A DNA stretch of 7,017 bases from Microcoleaceae cyanobacterium UBA11344 (GTDB lineage: Bacteria; Cyanobacteriota; Cyanobacteriia; Cyanobacteriales; Microcoleaceae). Both the position numbers and the translations under genes were made by a program. Positions 1 to 5,057 of this stretch are shown piece by piece. Each line of letters begins with the position of its first letter. The first letter of the stretch is position 1. Under the pieces are notes generated by a model. The model had not been told where the DNA came from. It saw only the letters and a list, made by a program, of their open reading frames with translations, and ran no database searches. The stretch lies in the NCBI GenBank assembly GCA_003483675.1, contig DMYK01000023.1:1-7017 (forward strand), given 5' to 3'.

Positions 1-617
1 ATTTTTTCCAAAACTCCCTCGCCGGTTTTTTGAATTAAAGATTCAGACATGGAGAGAATAAACTTCGGAAAGTGAACTCCTACTGCTAAATCCAGCTTCC
101 ACGCAGCACTGGTAATCACAGGTGGCAACTTAGAACGCTCGGAAGTCGGCCAATTTGTGGCAAACTCGTCAGCAGGTATTTCCACCAAATTCATCGCGGA
201 GCAAAAATTAACTTCATAGCCCGGTGGCGTATAATTCGGAACCGGAATTGTTCTAATCAAATAGCACCCTTCGGCATCAGGAGGTAGTAATTCTAAACCA
301 ATTCTGACTTCAACGCGGTAGCCGAAAGCACCAAAACGGCCGATTAATAAATCGTAGCCATTTTCTCCGATCGATTCTGCCTTCATCGGCAAAGCGCACC
401 GACAAAACCAACTCTTGTGATTGTTAAAATGCTTGGCCACCGTCTCAGCATCGGCATACATCTCCATGCTGTCTTCAAAATGGGTGCGAAACCAAGTCTG
501 CTCAACTGACTCGGCTACATCTGCACCTTCACTTTCCGTTGGCTGGAAACTCGGTTCTGGATACCAAAGTTGATCAGAAGCCTCAACGGTTGGATATTCG
601 GCGGAATCCTGCTTCAT
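1..617 (-). CDS. Probable DUF1997-family protein (partial, C-terminus off window)
   Basis: An open minus-strand frame runs 205 codons from an ATG at 617 to the left edge without a stop. The start is well supported: the minus strand reads AAAGGAGAGCGAACC directly before the ATG, a strong Shine-Dalgarno about 8 nt away. The first ~40 residues are acidic and low in hydrophobicity, so no signal peptide or membrane segment is seen. From about residue 42 there is a compact domain with alternating beta-like stretches (WFCRCALPMKA, GYDLLIGRFGAFGYRVEV, YLIRTIPVPNY) and a C-terminal helix (HFPKFILSMSESLIQKTGEG). The order of strands and the final amphipathic helix with conserved glycine recall the cyanobacterial/plastid DUF1997 proteins, whose biochemical role is unknown to me; this assignment is from memory of the family pattern. 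Probably only 20-40 residues are missing. It is divergent from the SDR gene at 748. That it is a real gene is near certain; the family name is moderate. Confidence 0.75.
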   Translation of the reverse strand, partial: MKQDSAEYPTVEASDQLWYPEPSFQPTESEGADVAESVEQTWFRTHFEDSMEMYADAETVAKHFNNHKSWFCRCALPMKAESIGENGYDLLIGRFGAFGYRVEVRIGLELLPPDAEGCYLIRTIPVPNYTPPGYEVNFCSAMNLVEIPADEFATNWPTSERSKLPPVITSAAWKLDLAVGVHFPKFILSMSESLIQKTGEGVLEK

Positions 618-635
618 GGTTCGCTCTCCTTTAAT
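609..635 (-). promoter_or_regulatory. Strong Shine-Dalgarno deciding the start of the 617 minus-strand gene
   Basis: On the minus strand AAAGGAGAG stands about 8 nt before the ATG at 617. It fixes this ATG as the start over the later in-frame Met51. It is the best ribosome binding site in the window; most other genes here have weak ones. Confidence 0.7.
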
Positions 636-667
636 ACACGCCTATTAATCGGGTTGGGGATGTGGCA

Positions 668-683
668 AGGGAGGAAACTCCCT
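668..683 (+). promoter_or_regulatory. Perfect 6-bp hairpin with GAAA tetraloop in the divergent spacer
   Basis: AGGGAG (668-673) pairs with CTCCCT (678-683) around a GAAA loop of the GNRA type. It lies 64 nt before the SDR start, next to a -10-like TACAAT at 683-688. It could be a 5' leader hairpin (for a start upstream of it) or a promoter-proximal operator; no matching -35 at normal spacing was found for the TACAAT. Confidence 0.4.
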
Positions 684-747
684 ACAATTGAGAATGGAAA
701 CTTGCTGGTAGCAACAAAACATACCCTAGTTCAGGATAACTCTATTT

Positions 748-1407
748 ATGAAAGCATTTGTAGCAGGAGCCACAGGCCAGACTGGACGCCGAATTGTGAC
801 TGAATTGGTAAAGCGCGGGATTCCCGTACGTGCTCTAGTCCGTAATTTAGAGACAGCTAGGCAAATTTTACCCCCGGAAGCTGAGTTAGTCACTGGAGAT
901 GTATTAAATGCTACATCTCTCAGTGATGCCATCGGTGATAGTACGGTATTGCTCTGCGCGACGGGTGCGGCCCCTGGTTTTGACCCGACAGCGCCTTATC
1001 GGGTGGATTTTGAGGGAACTAAAAATTTGGTGGATGCAGCTAAGGCTAAGGGAATTGAGCATTTTGTGCTGGTGACTTCTCTGTGCGTGTCTAACTTTTT
1101 CCACCCGCTGAATTTGTTCTGGTTGATTCTGGTTTGGAAGAAGCAAGCTGAGGACTATTTGCAAAAAAGTGGGCTAACTTACACTATTGTCCGTCCAGGC
1201 GGTCTCAAAAATGAGGATAATTCTAATGCGATCGTCATGGAGTCAGCGGACAAACTATCAGATGGTAGTATTCCCCGCACTAAGGTAGCTCAAGTGTGTG
1301 TGGAGGCTCTATTTGAGCCGGCTTCTCGCAATCAGCTTGTGGAGATTGTGGCGAAGTCGGAGGCGACGGAAAAGAGTTTTGAGGAATTGTTTGCGGGTGT
1401 GGTTTGA
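748..1407 (+). CDS. Atypical SDR / NAD(P)-binding Rossmann protein (ycf39/Tic62-like superfamily)
   Basis: 219 aa. The N-terminus carries the dinucleotide-binding loop GATGQTG (G7, G10, G13) after a first beta strand. Basic Arg28 and Arg32 could suit NADP(H), and GD at 50-51 ends a later strand. The ATG/A-T-G stretch at 71-73 and the block LVTSL at 108-112 follow the SDR fold. The classical YxxxK active site is not present in standard form: where Tyr would be expected there is FWLILVWKK (124-132). The C-terminal block YTIVRPGGLKN (145-155) is typical of atypical SDRs used as NAD(P)-sensing or assembly factors. From memory the whole chain resembles the plant plastid protein At2g34460 and cyanobacterial relatives, including the VRPGGL, VMEP/VMES and SFEELFA-like blocks. 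Its substrate is unknown. No signal peptide or clear membrane anchor is seen, although residues 120-130 are very hydrophobic. A weak AGGA lies 12 nt before the ATG. The gene stands alone. Confidence 0.9.
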   Translation: MKAFVAGATGQTGRRIVTELVKRGIPVRALVRNLETARQILPPEAELVTGDVLNATSLSDAIGDSTVLLCATGAAPGFDPTAPYRVDFEGTKNLVDAAKAKGIEHFVLVTSLCVSNFFHPLNLFWLILVWKKQAEDYLQKSGLTYTIVRPGGLKNEDNSNAIVMESADKLSDGSIPRTKVAQVCVEALFEPASRNQLVEIVAKSEATEKSFEELFAGVV

Positions 1408-1412
1408 TTAAA

Positions 1413-1528
1413 TAGTTCGCGATCGCACTTCGATCAAAGAAACCGGGTTTTTTACTGAATCTGCTGGCGAGAAGGAAGTATTTTCGTAAAAAAACCCGGT
1501 TTCTCGGCCCCCATGCGATCGCGAACTA
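1413..1528. repeat. Nested 116-bp inverted repeat with HIP1 sites in the outer arms
   Basis: The outer arms TAGTTCGCGATCGCA (1413-1427) and TGCGATCGCGAACTA (1514-1528) are perfect 15-nt complements and each contains the HIP1 octamer. The inner arms AGAAACCGGGTTTTTTAC (1438-1455) and GTAAAAAAACCCGGTTTCT (1486-1504) are complementary apart from one extra A. The 10- and 9-nt gaps between the arms are nearly equal, so the whole can fold as one long cruciform or hairpin. It begins 6 bp after the SDR stop and may double as a transcription barrier. It has the look of the AAACCGGGTTT interspersed repeats of Oscillatoriales genomes (from memory). No coding capacity and no obvious target-site duplication is visible. 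Confidence 0.8.
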
Positions 1529-1536
1529 ATGTATTG

Positions 1537-1604
1537 TGGAACAGGCCGGAAAGCCTGTTGCAAGCTCGATCGCACTTGCAAAATTTCCGATCGCCAAATC
1601 TGGC
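1537..1604. repeat. Cluster of three short hairpins upstream of the GH104 gene
   Basis: AACAGGC (1540-1546) pairs with GCCTGTT (1553-1559); TTGCAAG (1558-1564) pairs with CTTGCAA (1575-1581); GCCA (1593-1596) pairs with TGGC (1601-1604) around AATC. The first two overlap by two bases and so would be alternatives or compete at their junction. The AACAGGC/GCCTGTT unit resembles a repeat frequent in Microcoleus-type spacers (from memory). The last stem ends about 50 nt before the next start codon. Confidence 0.5.
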
Positions 1605-1610
1605 AAAATC

Positions 1611-1639
1611 TTAATAGTTTGAGAATACGCCGTTACACT
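1611..1639 (+). promoter_or_regulatory. Candidate promoter of the GH104 gene
   Basis: TTAATA (1611-1616, 4 of 6 to the -35 consensus) and TACACT (1634-1639, -10-like) are separated by exactly 17 bp. Transcription would begin near 1646, leaving a leader under 10 nt. This agrees with the absence of a Shine-Dalgarno before the ATG at 1654. It is weak on sequence alone. Confidence 0.35.
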
Positions 1640-1653
1640 TTCCCTCCCGCAGC

Positions 1654-2940
1654 ATGAAAACTCTCAAGTGGCCAGCTTGGTTCCCCTATCCGATTTCCTG
1701 GTTAAGGGCATTTGTCCTCGCTCAGAGTTTTAGTTTCGTAGTCAACAGGGGCATTCCTTTAGTCAGCGACGATCTGGGCTTTCTGACTCTATTGCTAACT
1801 GCTTGGCTAATTCAGTTGCCTTTGTTCTTTGTTGTTCACTTTTTAGCCGTCACCATCTTAAATCCCATACTAACTCTGCTACCTGGCCGCTTTCACATAG
1901 CAGGTAAGTTCCAGCGCCGACATACTGGTATTCGATCGCACTTCCGGGAAGGTTTGAATGCTCTAGTAGTCATCTTTCTGGCATTTAATCTGTCGCTGCT
2001 GGTGCAAGTTGCGATTTTTTATTGGCAGGCGCGATCGCTTAATCCGGGGGAATTGCTAGCAGGAATATCTACTCTGACAAAAGTTGCATTAGCCGGTGAA
2101 TTCGATTTCTGGCTGCTCAGATTGGCTGGGGCTTTGTCGAGTTTGACGCTGTTGGCTGCGCCACTATATCAACACGATTTCCGGGTGCGCCGGATGCGGG
2201 CTGCTACAAAATTGGCCGAAATTGCTGAAATGGAAATGACTTTGTTTCAAGCTCAAAAATTCCGCCGTCAACCGGGGGGTTTGCTGAGGCGATCGGAAAT
2301 TCAAATCCTGGGATTTCTAATATTAATCGGCGCTGTGATTGGCGGCGCTGTTTTTTTGGCTGTCAGTTGGCGGGGTTTGCCGCCGTTATCTCCCCAAGCA
2401 AGTGAGGTTCGCAAATTGCCGCCACTAGCTATGAAAGCGGGCGATCCTTACATTCGGGCGCTGATGCGAACTATTTCTGCTAGCGAGTCGAATGTTTCTC
2501 GACCTTATCATGTTGTTTATGGTGGTAAATACATATTAGATTTGAGTCACCATCCTGACTGGTGCGTGACGATTGTGAATGGCCCGAATCGGGGTAACTG
2601 TACTACGGCGGCGGGTAGGTATCAATTTTTGAGTTCGACTTGGAAGGATAAGGCTAAGCGCTATCACCCCCAGCCTGCTAATTTTTTGCTGTGGGAAGGT
2701 TACAGTTTTGAGCCGGAATATCAGGATGCTGTGGTTTATGCTTGGTTGAGCGATCGCAAGTTTTGGAAAGCTGATATTGCCCAGATGCTGCGATCGGAAA
2801 AATTAAGTCAGGTATTGCGGATGTTGTCGGGAACTTGGACGAGTTTGGGCTATGGAATTGAGAACAATTCTATGAGTTCTAGTTTGCCGAAAGTCTACAG
2901 ACAAATGCTCAGGGAAGAGTTGGAAAATGCTGGTTCTTAG
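1654..2940 (+). CDS. Polytopic membrane protein with C-terminal GH104 (lambda endolysin R-like) domain
   Basis: 428 aa. Hydrophobic segments lie at roughly 15-36, 41-70, 101-124, 151-172 and 216-238. The loops 75-100 and 173-214 are rich in Arg/Lys and should be cytoplasmic, so the last segment exports residues 240-428 to the periplasm. That C-terminal domain aligns by eye with phage lambda endolysin R: ISASES with Glu278 at the place of the catalytic Glu, VVYGGKYILDLSHHPD, TTAAGRYQFLSSTW (317-330), PEYQDAV, and SGTWTSLGYG near the end. Lambda R is a lytic transglycosylase cutting the MurNAc-GlcNAc bond, so this is probably a membrane-tethered peptidoglycan-cleaving enzyme. Cys304 and Cys316 flank a loop and could form a disulfide, which suits a periplasmic location. 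The N-terminal membrane domain is not one I recognise. It is much longer than free endolysin (about 158 aa). There is no lysis cassette or phage gene nearby, so it is probably a cell-wall remodelling enzyme of the host. No Shine-Dalgarno precedes the ATG. Confidence 0.9.
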   Translation: MKTLKWPAWFPYPISWLRAFVLAQSFSFVVNRGIPLVSDDLGFLTLLLTAWLIQLPLFFVVHFLAVTILNPILTLLPGRFHIAGKFQRRHTGIRSHFREGLNALVVIFLAFNLSLLVQVAIFYWQARSLNPGELLAGISTLTKVALAGEFDFWLLRLAGALSSLTLLAAPLYQHDFRVRRMRAATKLAEIAEMEMTLFQAQKFRRQPGGLLRRSEIQILGFLILIGAVIGGAVFLAVSWRGLPPLSPQASEVRKLPPLAMKAGDPYIRALMRTISASESNVSRPYHVVYGGKYILDLSHHPDWCVTIVNGPNRGNCTTAAGRYQFLSSTWKDKAKRYHPQPANFLLWEGYSFEPEYQDAVVYAWLSDRKFWKADIAQMLRSEKLSQVLRMLSGTWTSLGYGIENNSMSSSLPKVYRQMLREELENAGS

Positions 2941-2946
2941 GATGTT

Positions 2947-2986
2947 GTTATTTGTTATTTGTTATTTGTTATTTGTTGTTTGTTAG
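2947..2986. repeat. Heptanucleotide tandem repeat GTTATTT, five copies
   Basis: Four exact GTTATTT units (2947-2974) are followed by GTTGTTT and a partial GTTAG. It starts 7 bp after the GH104 stop. It is a short tandemly repeated sequence of the heptameric type known from filamentous cyanobacteria. Confidence 0.85.
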
Positions 2987-3022
2987 CTGCTACCAATAAC
3001 TAATAATCTATCACGAATCACC

Positions 3023-3050
3023 AATGACTAATGACTAATAACTAATGACT
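3023..3050. repeat. Heptanucleotide tandem repeat AATGACT, four copies
   Basis: AATGACT, AATGACT, AATAACT, AATGACT occupy 3023-3050. The array overlaps the stop codon (TAG on the minus strand, 3049-3051) of the neighbouring minus-strand gene, so repeat DNA supplies that gene's terminus. With the GTTATTT array it fills most of the convergent spacer. Confidence 0.85.
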
Positions 3051-3456
3051 AATCTTTCAATTTTGGCAAAAATGCTGTCAAACATTTGTACAATTGTAAT
3101 CCGGGCCCAGCTTGCAGCGGATAAAGTTTGTCGAAATTAATTGGGCTTCCCGGCTCCAATTTCCACTCGCTTTGCTGTGTGGGTGAGGTTTTGGGGGAAA
3201 TTTCAGTGGCTACAGTTATGTTAATAATGTTATTGTGTAGGGCAATTCCCCGAAAACAGTAGCTTTTACCCGTGGCTTTGTCGGAATCGCTGCCGGTGAT
3301 GTATCTGTCTTGTTTGCGAAATTGGATTTCTCTAAAAGGTCGATCGATCACAAAGGAGTCTCGATACCGGTAGTCTCCATCGGGTAAACTTTCGACAGTC
3401 GGTCTAATTTGAGCTATAACTGTTGGTGCTACAAGGGGATGTGGTACAAAAAACAT
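3049..3456 (-). CDS. Hypothetical, probably exported small protein; 5' end likely frameshifted
   Basis: 135 codons from ATG at 3456 to TAG at 3049-3051. The N-terminus reads MFFVPHPLVAPTVIAQ, hydrophobic and ending in an Ala-containing cleavage-like site but with no basic n-region. After it comes IRPTVESLPDGDYRYRD, which looks like the start of a mature secreted cyanobacterial protein. The rest is polar with beta-like stretches and two cysteines (SYCF, YKCL). I do not recognise a named family. The missing n-region exists in the next frame: from ATG at 3499 the minus strand encodes MVSKTRAYKLSFFSYVF, and removing one T (or adding two) in the T6 run at 3448-3453 joins it to VPHPLVAPTVIAQ. The gene may therefore be a recent pseudogene, a slippage-controlled gene, or affected by a sequencing error. 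No Shine-Dalgarno precedes 3456. It converges with the GH104 gene. Confidence 0.65.
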   Translation of the reverse strand: MFFVPHPLVAPTVIAQIRPTVESLPDGDYRYRDSFVIDRPFREIQFRKQDRYITGSDSDKATGKSYCFRGIALHNNIINITVATEISPKTSPTQQSEWKLEPGSPINFDKLYPLQAGPGLQLYKCLTAFLPKLKD

Positions 3457-3499
3457 AGCTAAAGAATGATAACTTGTAGGCGCGGGTTTTACTAACCAT
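3448..3499 (-). other. Displaced signal-peptide start in another frame, upstream of the 3456 ATG
   Basis: On the minus strand ATG at 3499 has AGG 5 nt upstream (AGGCACTG before the ATG) and opens a frame with a basic n-region (K4, R6, K9) and a hydrophobic run reaching the T6 homopolymer at 3448-3453. The two frames together make a complete signal peptide. Its first eight codons lie inside the interspersed repeat at 3476-3540, so part of the similarity to a signal peptide could be chance. Confidence 0.45.
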
Positions 3500-3591
3500 C
3501 AGTGCCTAAACCAATCATCTCATAAACCCGCCCCCGCGCCACGATAAATCGCCATTTACCTCTTTCAAAATACCAGGCGCGGGTTTCACCA
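3476..3591. repeat. Interspersed GC-rich repeat: GGCGCGGGTTT arms, inverted and direct copies
   Basis: GGCGCGGGTTT (3479-3489) faces AAACCCGCCCCCGCGCC (3524-3540), the second arm having 6 extra bases; GGCGCGGG/CCCGCGCC or GCGGGTTT/AAACCCGC can pair around a ~35-40 nt loop. A third arm in direct orientation, AGGCGCGGGTTTCAC, lies at 3575-3589 and looks like half of a second copy. From memory, elements of the type GGCGGGTTT...AAACCCGCC are scattered in Microcoleus-like genomes. No ORF is inside it. Confidence 0.7.
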
Positions 3592-3632
3592 GATGTATTT
3601 TAGGTAGCTAACAGTATAGATCAACCAGCCCC

Positions 3633-3674
3633 TTGCCGATCGCATAAAATATCGCATAAAATATCCCATACAAT
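3633..3674 (+). promoter_or_regulatory. MFS promoter region made of three 12-bp repeats with -10-like hexamers
   Basis: ATCGCATAAAAT (3639-3650), ATCGCATAAAAT (3651-3662) and ATCCCATACAAT (3663-3674) are tandem 12-mers. Each ends in a -10-like hexamer (TAAAAT, TAAAAT, TACAAT). TTGCCG at 3633-3638 is a 4-of-6 match to a -35 and is 18 bp from the middle TAAAAT (3657-3662). The third copy ends 12 bp before the ATG at 3687. The repeat is seen directly; promoter function is inference. Confidence 0.55.
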
Positions 3675-3686
3675 ACCGTCAAAAAC

Positions 3687-4901
3687 ATGAAAAATTCTCA
3701 ACCTCAGTCTTTAATTCTGTGGCGACAAGTAGGGGGCGTGGCGGCTTTACAGGGAGCAATTACTCTGAGTTGGATGCTTTACCGACTGTATTTACCTCAA
3801 CTTTTGACCGGATTTGGCTTTCCCGGATTCGACAGAGGAATCACAATTTTAGAAGATACTTTGGCAATTGCGATCGAACCTTTAGCGGGCTGGCTTTCTG
3901 ACAAGCAGCGTCACTGGATGGGAACTCGTTTTCCGCTGATTGTTGTGGGTGCTATCTTGTCGTCGGTGCTATTTATTACAATTCCTGCTATTTTTATTTT
4001 CGGCAATCCAGTCTCGCCTCTGCGCTGGATTTTGCCTGTGGTAATAGTGGCTTGGGCGATCGCAATGGCGATGTTTCGATCGCCCGCAGTGTCACTGTTG
4101 GGCCAATATGCGAGTCAAACGCAGTTGCCCCAAGCCATGAGTTTATTAGTGCTTGTGGGGGGATTGGTTGGGGCAGCAAGGCCTGTTGCGGGCGATTTTA
4201 TTCTGAGTTTGGGCCCAGCTTTTGCCTTCGCTATTGGTTCGTTTGTATTGTTGGCTGCGGTTGCGTTTTTGCGATCGGTTAATCCTGATGCTGCGGTGTC
4301 GGAATTGCCGCCGGCTACTGCAATTTCTGAGGGAGTTTCTATCATGCCGCTGGGGTTAATTGCGGTGACGGGAATGGCTGTTGCTTGGGGAAGTCGGGCG
4401 ATGGGAGAACGGATTTTACCCCATGTTTTCCAAACTCAAATCGCGGGTGTTGATATTAAGTTGTTAATGGCCGGATTTACCTTGGCTTTAGCTGTTGCTT
4501 CTTTGCTAGCTGGGGTAATTGCGGTGCGTTTTGGAAACCAGCGCACGCTGTTGGGTGGATTGGTAGCAACGGCGGTTTTGCTGTTGGCAATGGTTTTTAG
4601 TCAGGGCTTGGTGATGGTGGCTGCGACTGTTTTGGCTGTGATTTTTACTAATAGTTTGATTACTACCGGTGCGGTTCCTTTTGTTTTGTCTCTGGTACCT
4701 CCGCGCCGAGGAGGATTCGGCGTAGGGTTGTATTTTGGTGGTTTTTCCCTGGGGATGAGTTTGTACTCTTTGGTGTTTGTGGCACCCAAGGCGATTCCTG
4801 CTGTGACAACGGCGATTGTGGGGGCGATCGCCTTTTTGGTTGCGGCTGCTTGTGTCGTCGCGGGCGATCGGATTAAACGGACGCTCCCTGTAACAAATTA
4901 A
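3687..4901 (+). CDS. Major facilitator superfamily transporter, SLC45/GPH-like flavour
   Basis: 404 aa with about twelve hydrophobic segments (approx. 15-38, 52-70, 82-104, 111-130, 150-169, 173-195, 219-238, 259-281, 287-306, 309-332, 342-366, 371-393). The loop after the second segment is an MFS motif A variant: GWLSDKQRHWMGTRFP (68-83), with Gly68, Asp72, Gly79 and Arg81. The next cytoplasmic stretch, FRSPAVSLLGQYASQTQLPQA, recalls the R-x-PAxxLM...Q-A pattern of sucrose/GPH/SLC45-like carriers. This suggests a cation-coupled solute symporter or an exporter in the inner membrane; the substrate cannot be read from sequence. A central cytoplasmic loop at about 196-217 separates the two six-helix halves. 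Length fits the family. No Shine-Dalgarno precedes the ATG; transcription probably comes from the repeat promoter just upstream. The next gene is 153 bp downstream with its own leader, so co-transcription is uncertain. Confidence 0.9.
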   Translation: MKNSQPQSLILWRQVGGVAALQGAITLSWMLYRLYLPQLLTGFGFPGFDRGITILEDTLAIAIEPLAGWLSDKQRHWMGTRFPLIVVGAILSSVLFITIPAIFIFGNPVSPLRWILPVVIVAWAIAMAMFRSPAVSLLGQYASQTQLPQAMSLLVLVGGLVGAARPVAGDFILSLGPAFAFAIGSFVLLAAVAFLRSVNPDAAVSELPPATAISEGVSIMPLGLIAVTGMAVAWGSRAMGERILPHVFQTQIAGVDIKLLMAGFTLALAVASLLAGVIAVRFGNQRTLLGGLVATAVLLLAMVFSQGLVMVAATVLAVIFTNSLITTGAVPFVLSLVPPRRGGFGVGLYFGGFSLGMSLYSLVFVAPKAIPAVTTAIVGAIAFLVAAACVVAGDRIKRTLPVTN

Positions 4902-4943
4902 TAAGAGTTGTTATGGAGTTGAAATTGATCCCTGCCGATCGTG

Positions 4944-4996
4944 AATAATTATTTCATGGTTTCATCTCTATTACAATTCTGAGCAATAATAGAGAT
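4944..4996 (+). promoter_or_regulatory. Palindrome plus perfect 10-bp inverted repeat around a -10-like box
   Basis: AATAATTATT (4944-4953) is a perfect palindrome. ATCTCTATTA (4964-4973) is exactly complementary to TAATAGAGAT (4987-4996) across 13 nt. TACAAT (4972-4977) is a plausible -10 overlapping the left arm; the position 17 bp upstream has no good -35 (TTATTT) and coincides with the palindrome. The arrangement looks like a regulated promoter with an operator, or alternatively a leader stem-loop, for the 64-aa gene at 5055. Confidence 0.45.
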
Positions 4997-5042
4997 ATCG
5001 AGCAATCGCTGAGAATTTTTCCGGGCAACCCTAGGATTAATT

Positions 5043-5057
5043 GAGGATATTACTATG
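5043..5057 (+). promoter_or_regulatory. Ribosome binding site of the 64-aa gene
   Basis: GAGG at 5047-5050 region (TTGAGGATATTACTATG) lies about 8 nt before the ATG at 5055, good spacing for a Shine-Dalgarno. It supports translation of this short frame. Confidence 0.6.

Noticed and set aside
570..803. Plus-strand 77-codon frame
   Set aside because: It is antisense to the start of the minus gene, crosses the promoter spacer and overlaps the SDR start; no ribosome site or protein-like pattern.
904..1164. Minus-strand 86-codon frame inside the SDR
   Set aside because: Shadow of the SDR coding sequence, which has clear motifs in its own frame.
1654..2940. Prophage endolysin
   Set aside because: The domain resembles lambda R, but there is no holin, structural or integrase gene and the polytopic membrane part is not phage-like.
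2947..3050. CRISPR-like repetition
   Set aside because: Units are 7 bp in direct tandem with no spacers, so these are simple short tandem repeats.
3994..4345. Several 61-76-codon frames on both strands within the MFS gene
   Set aside because: Compositional shadows of a GC-richer membrane gene; no initiation signals or family features.
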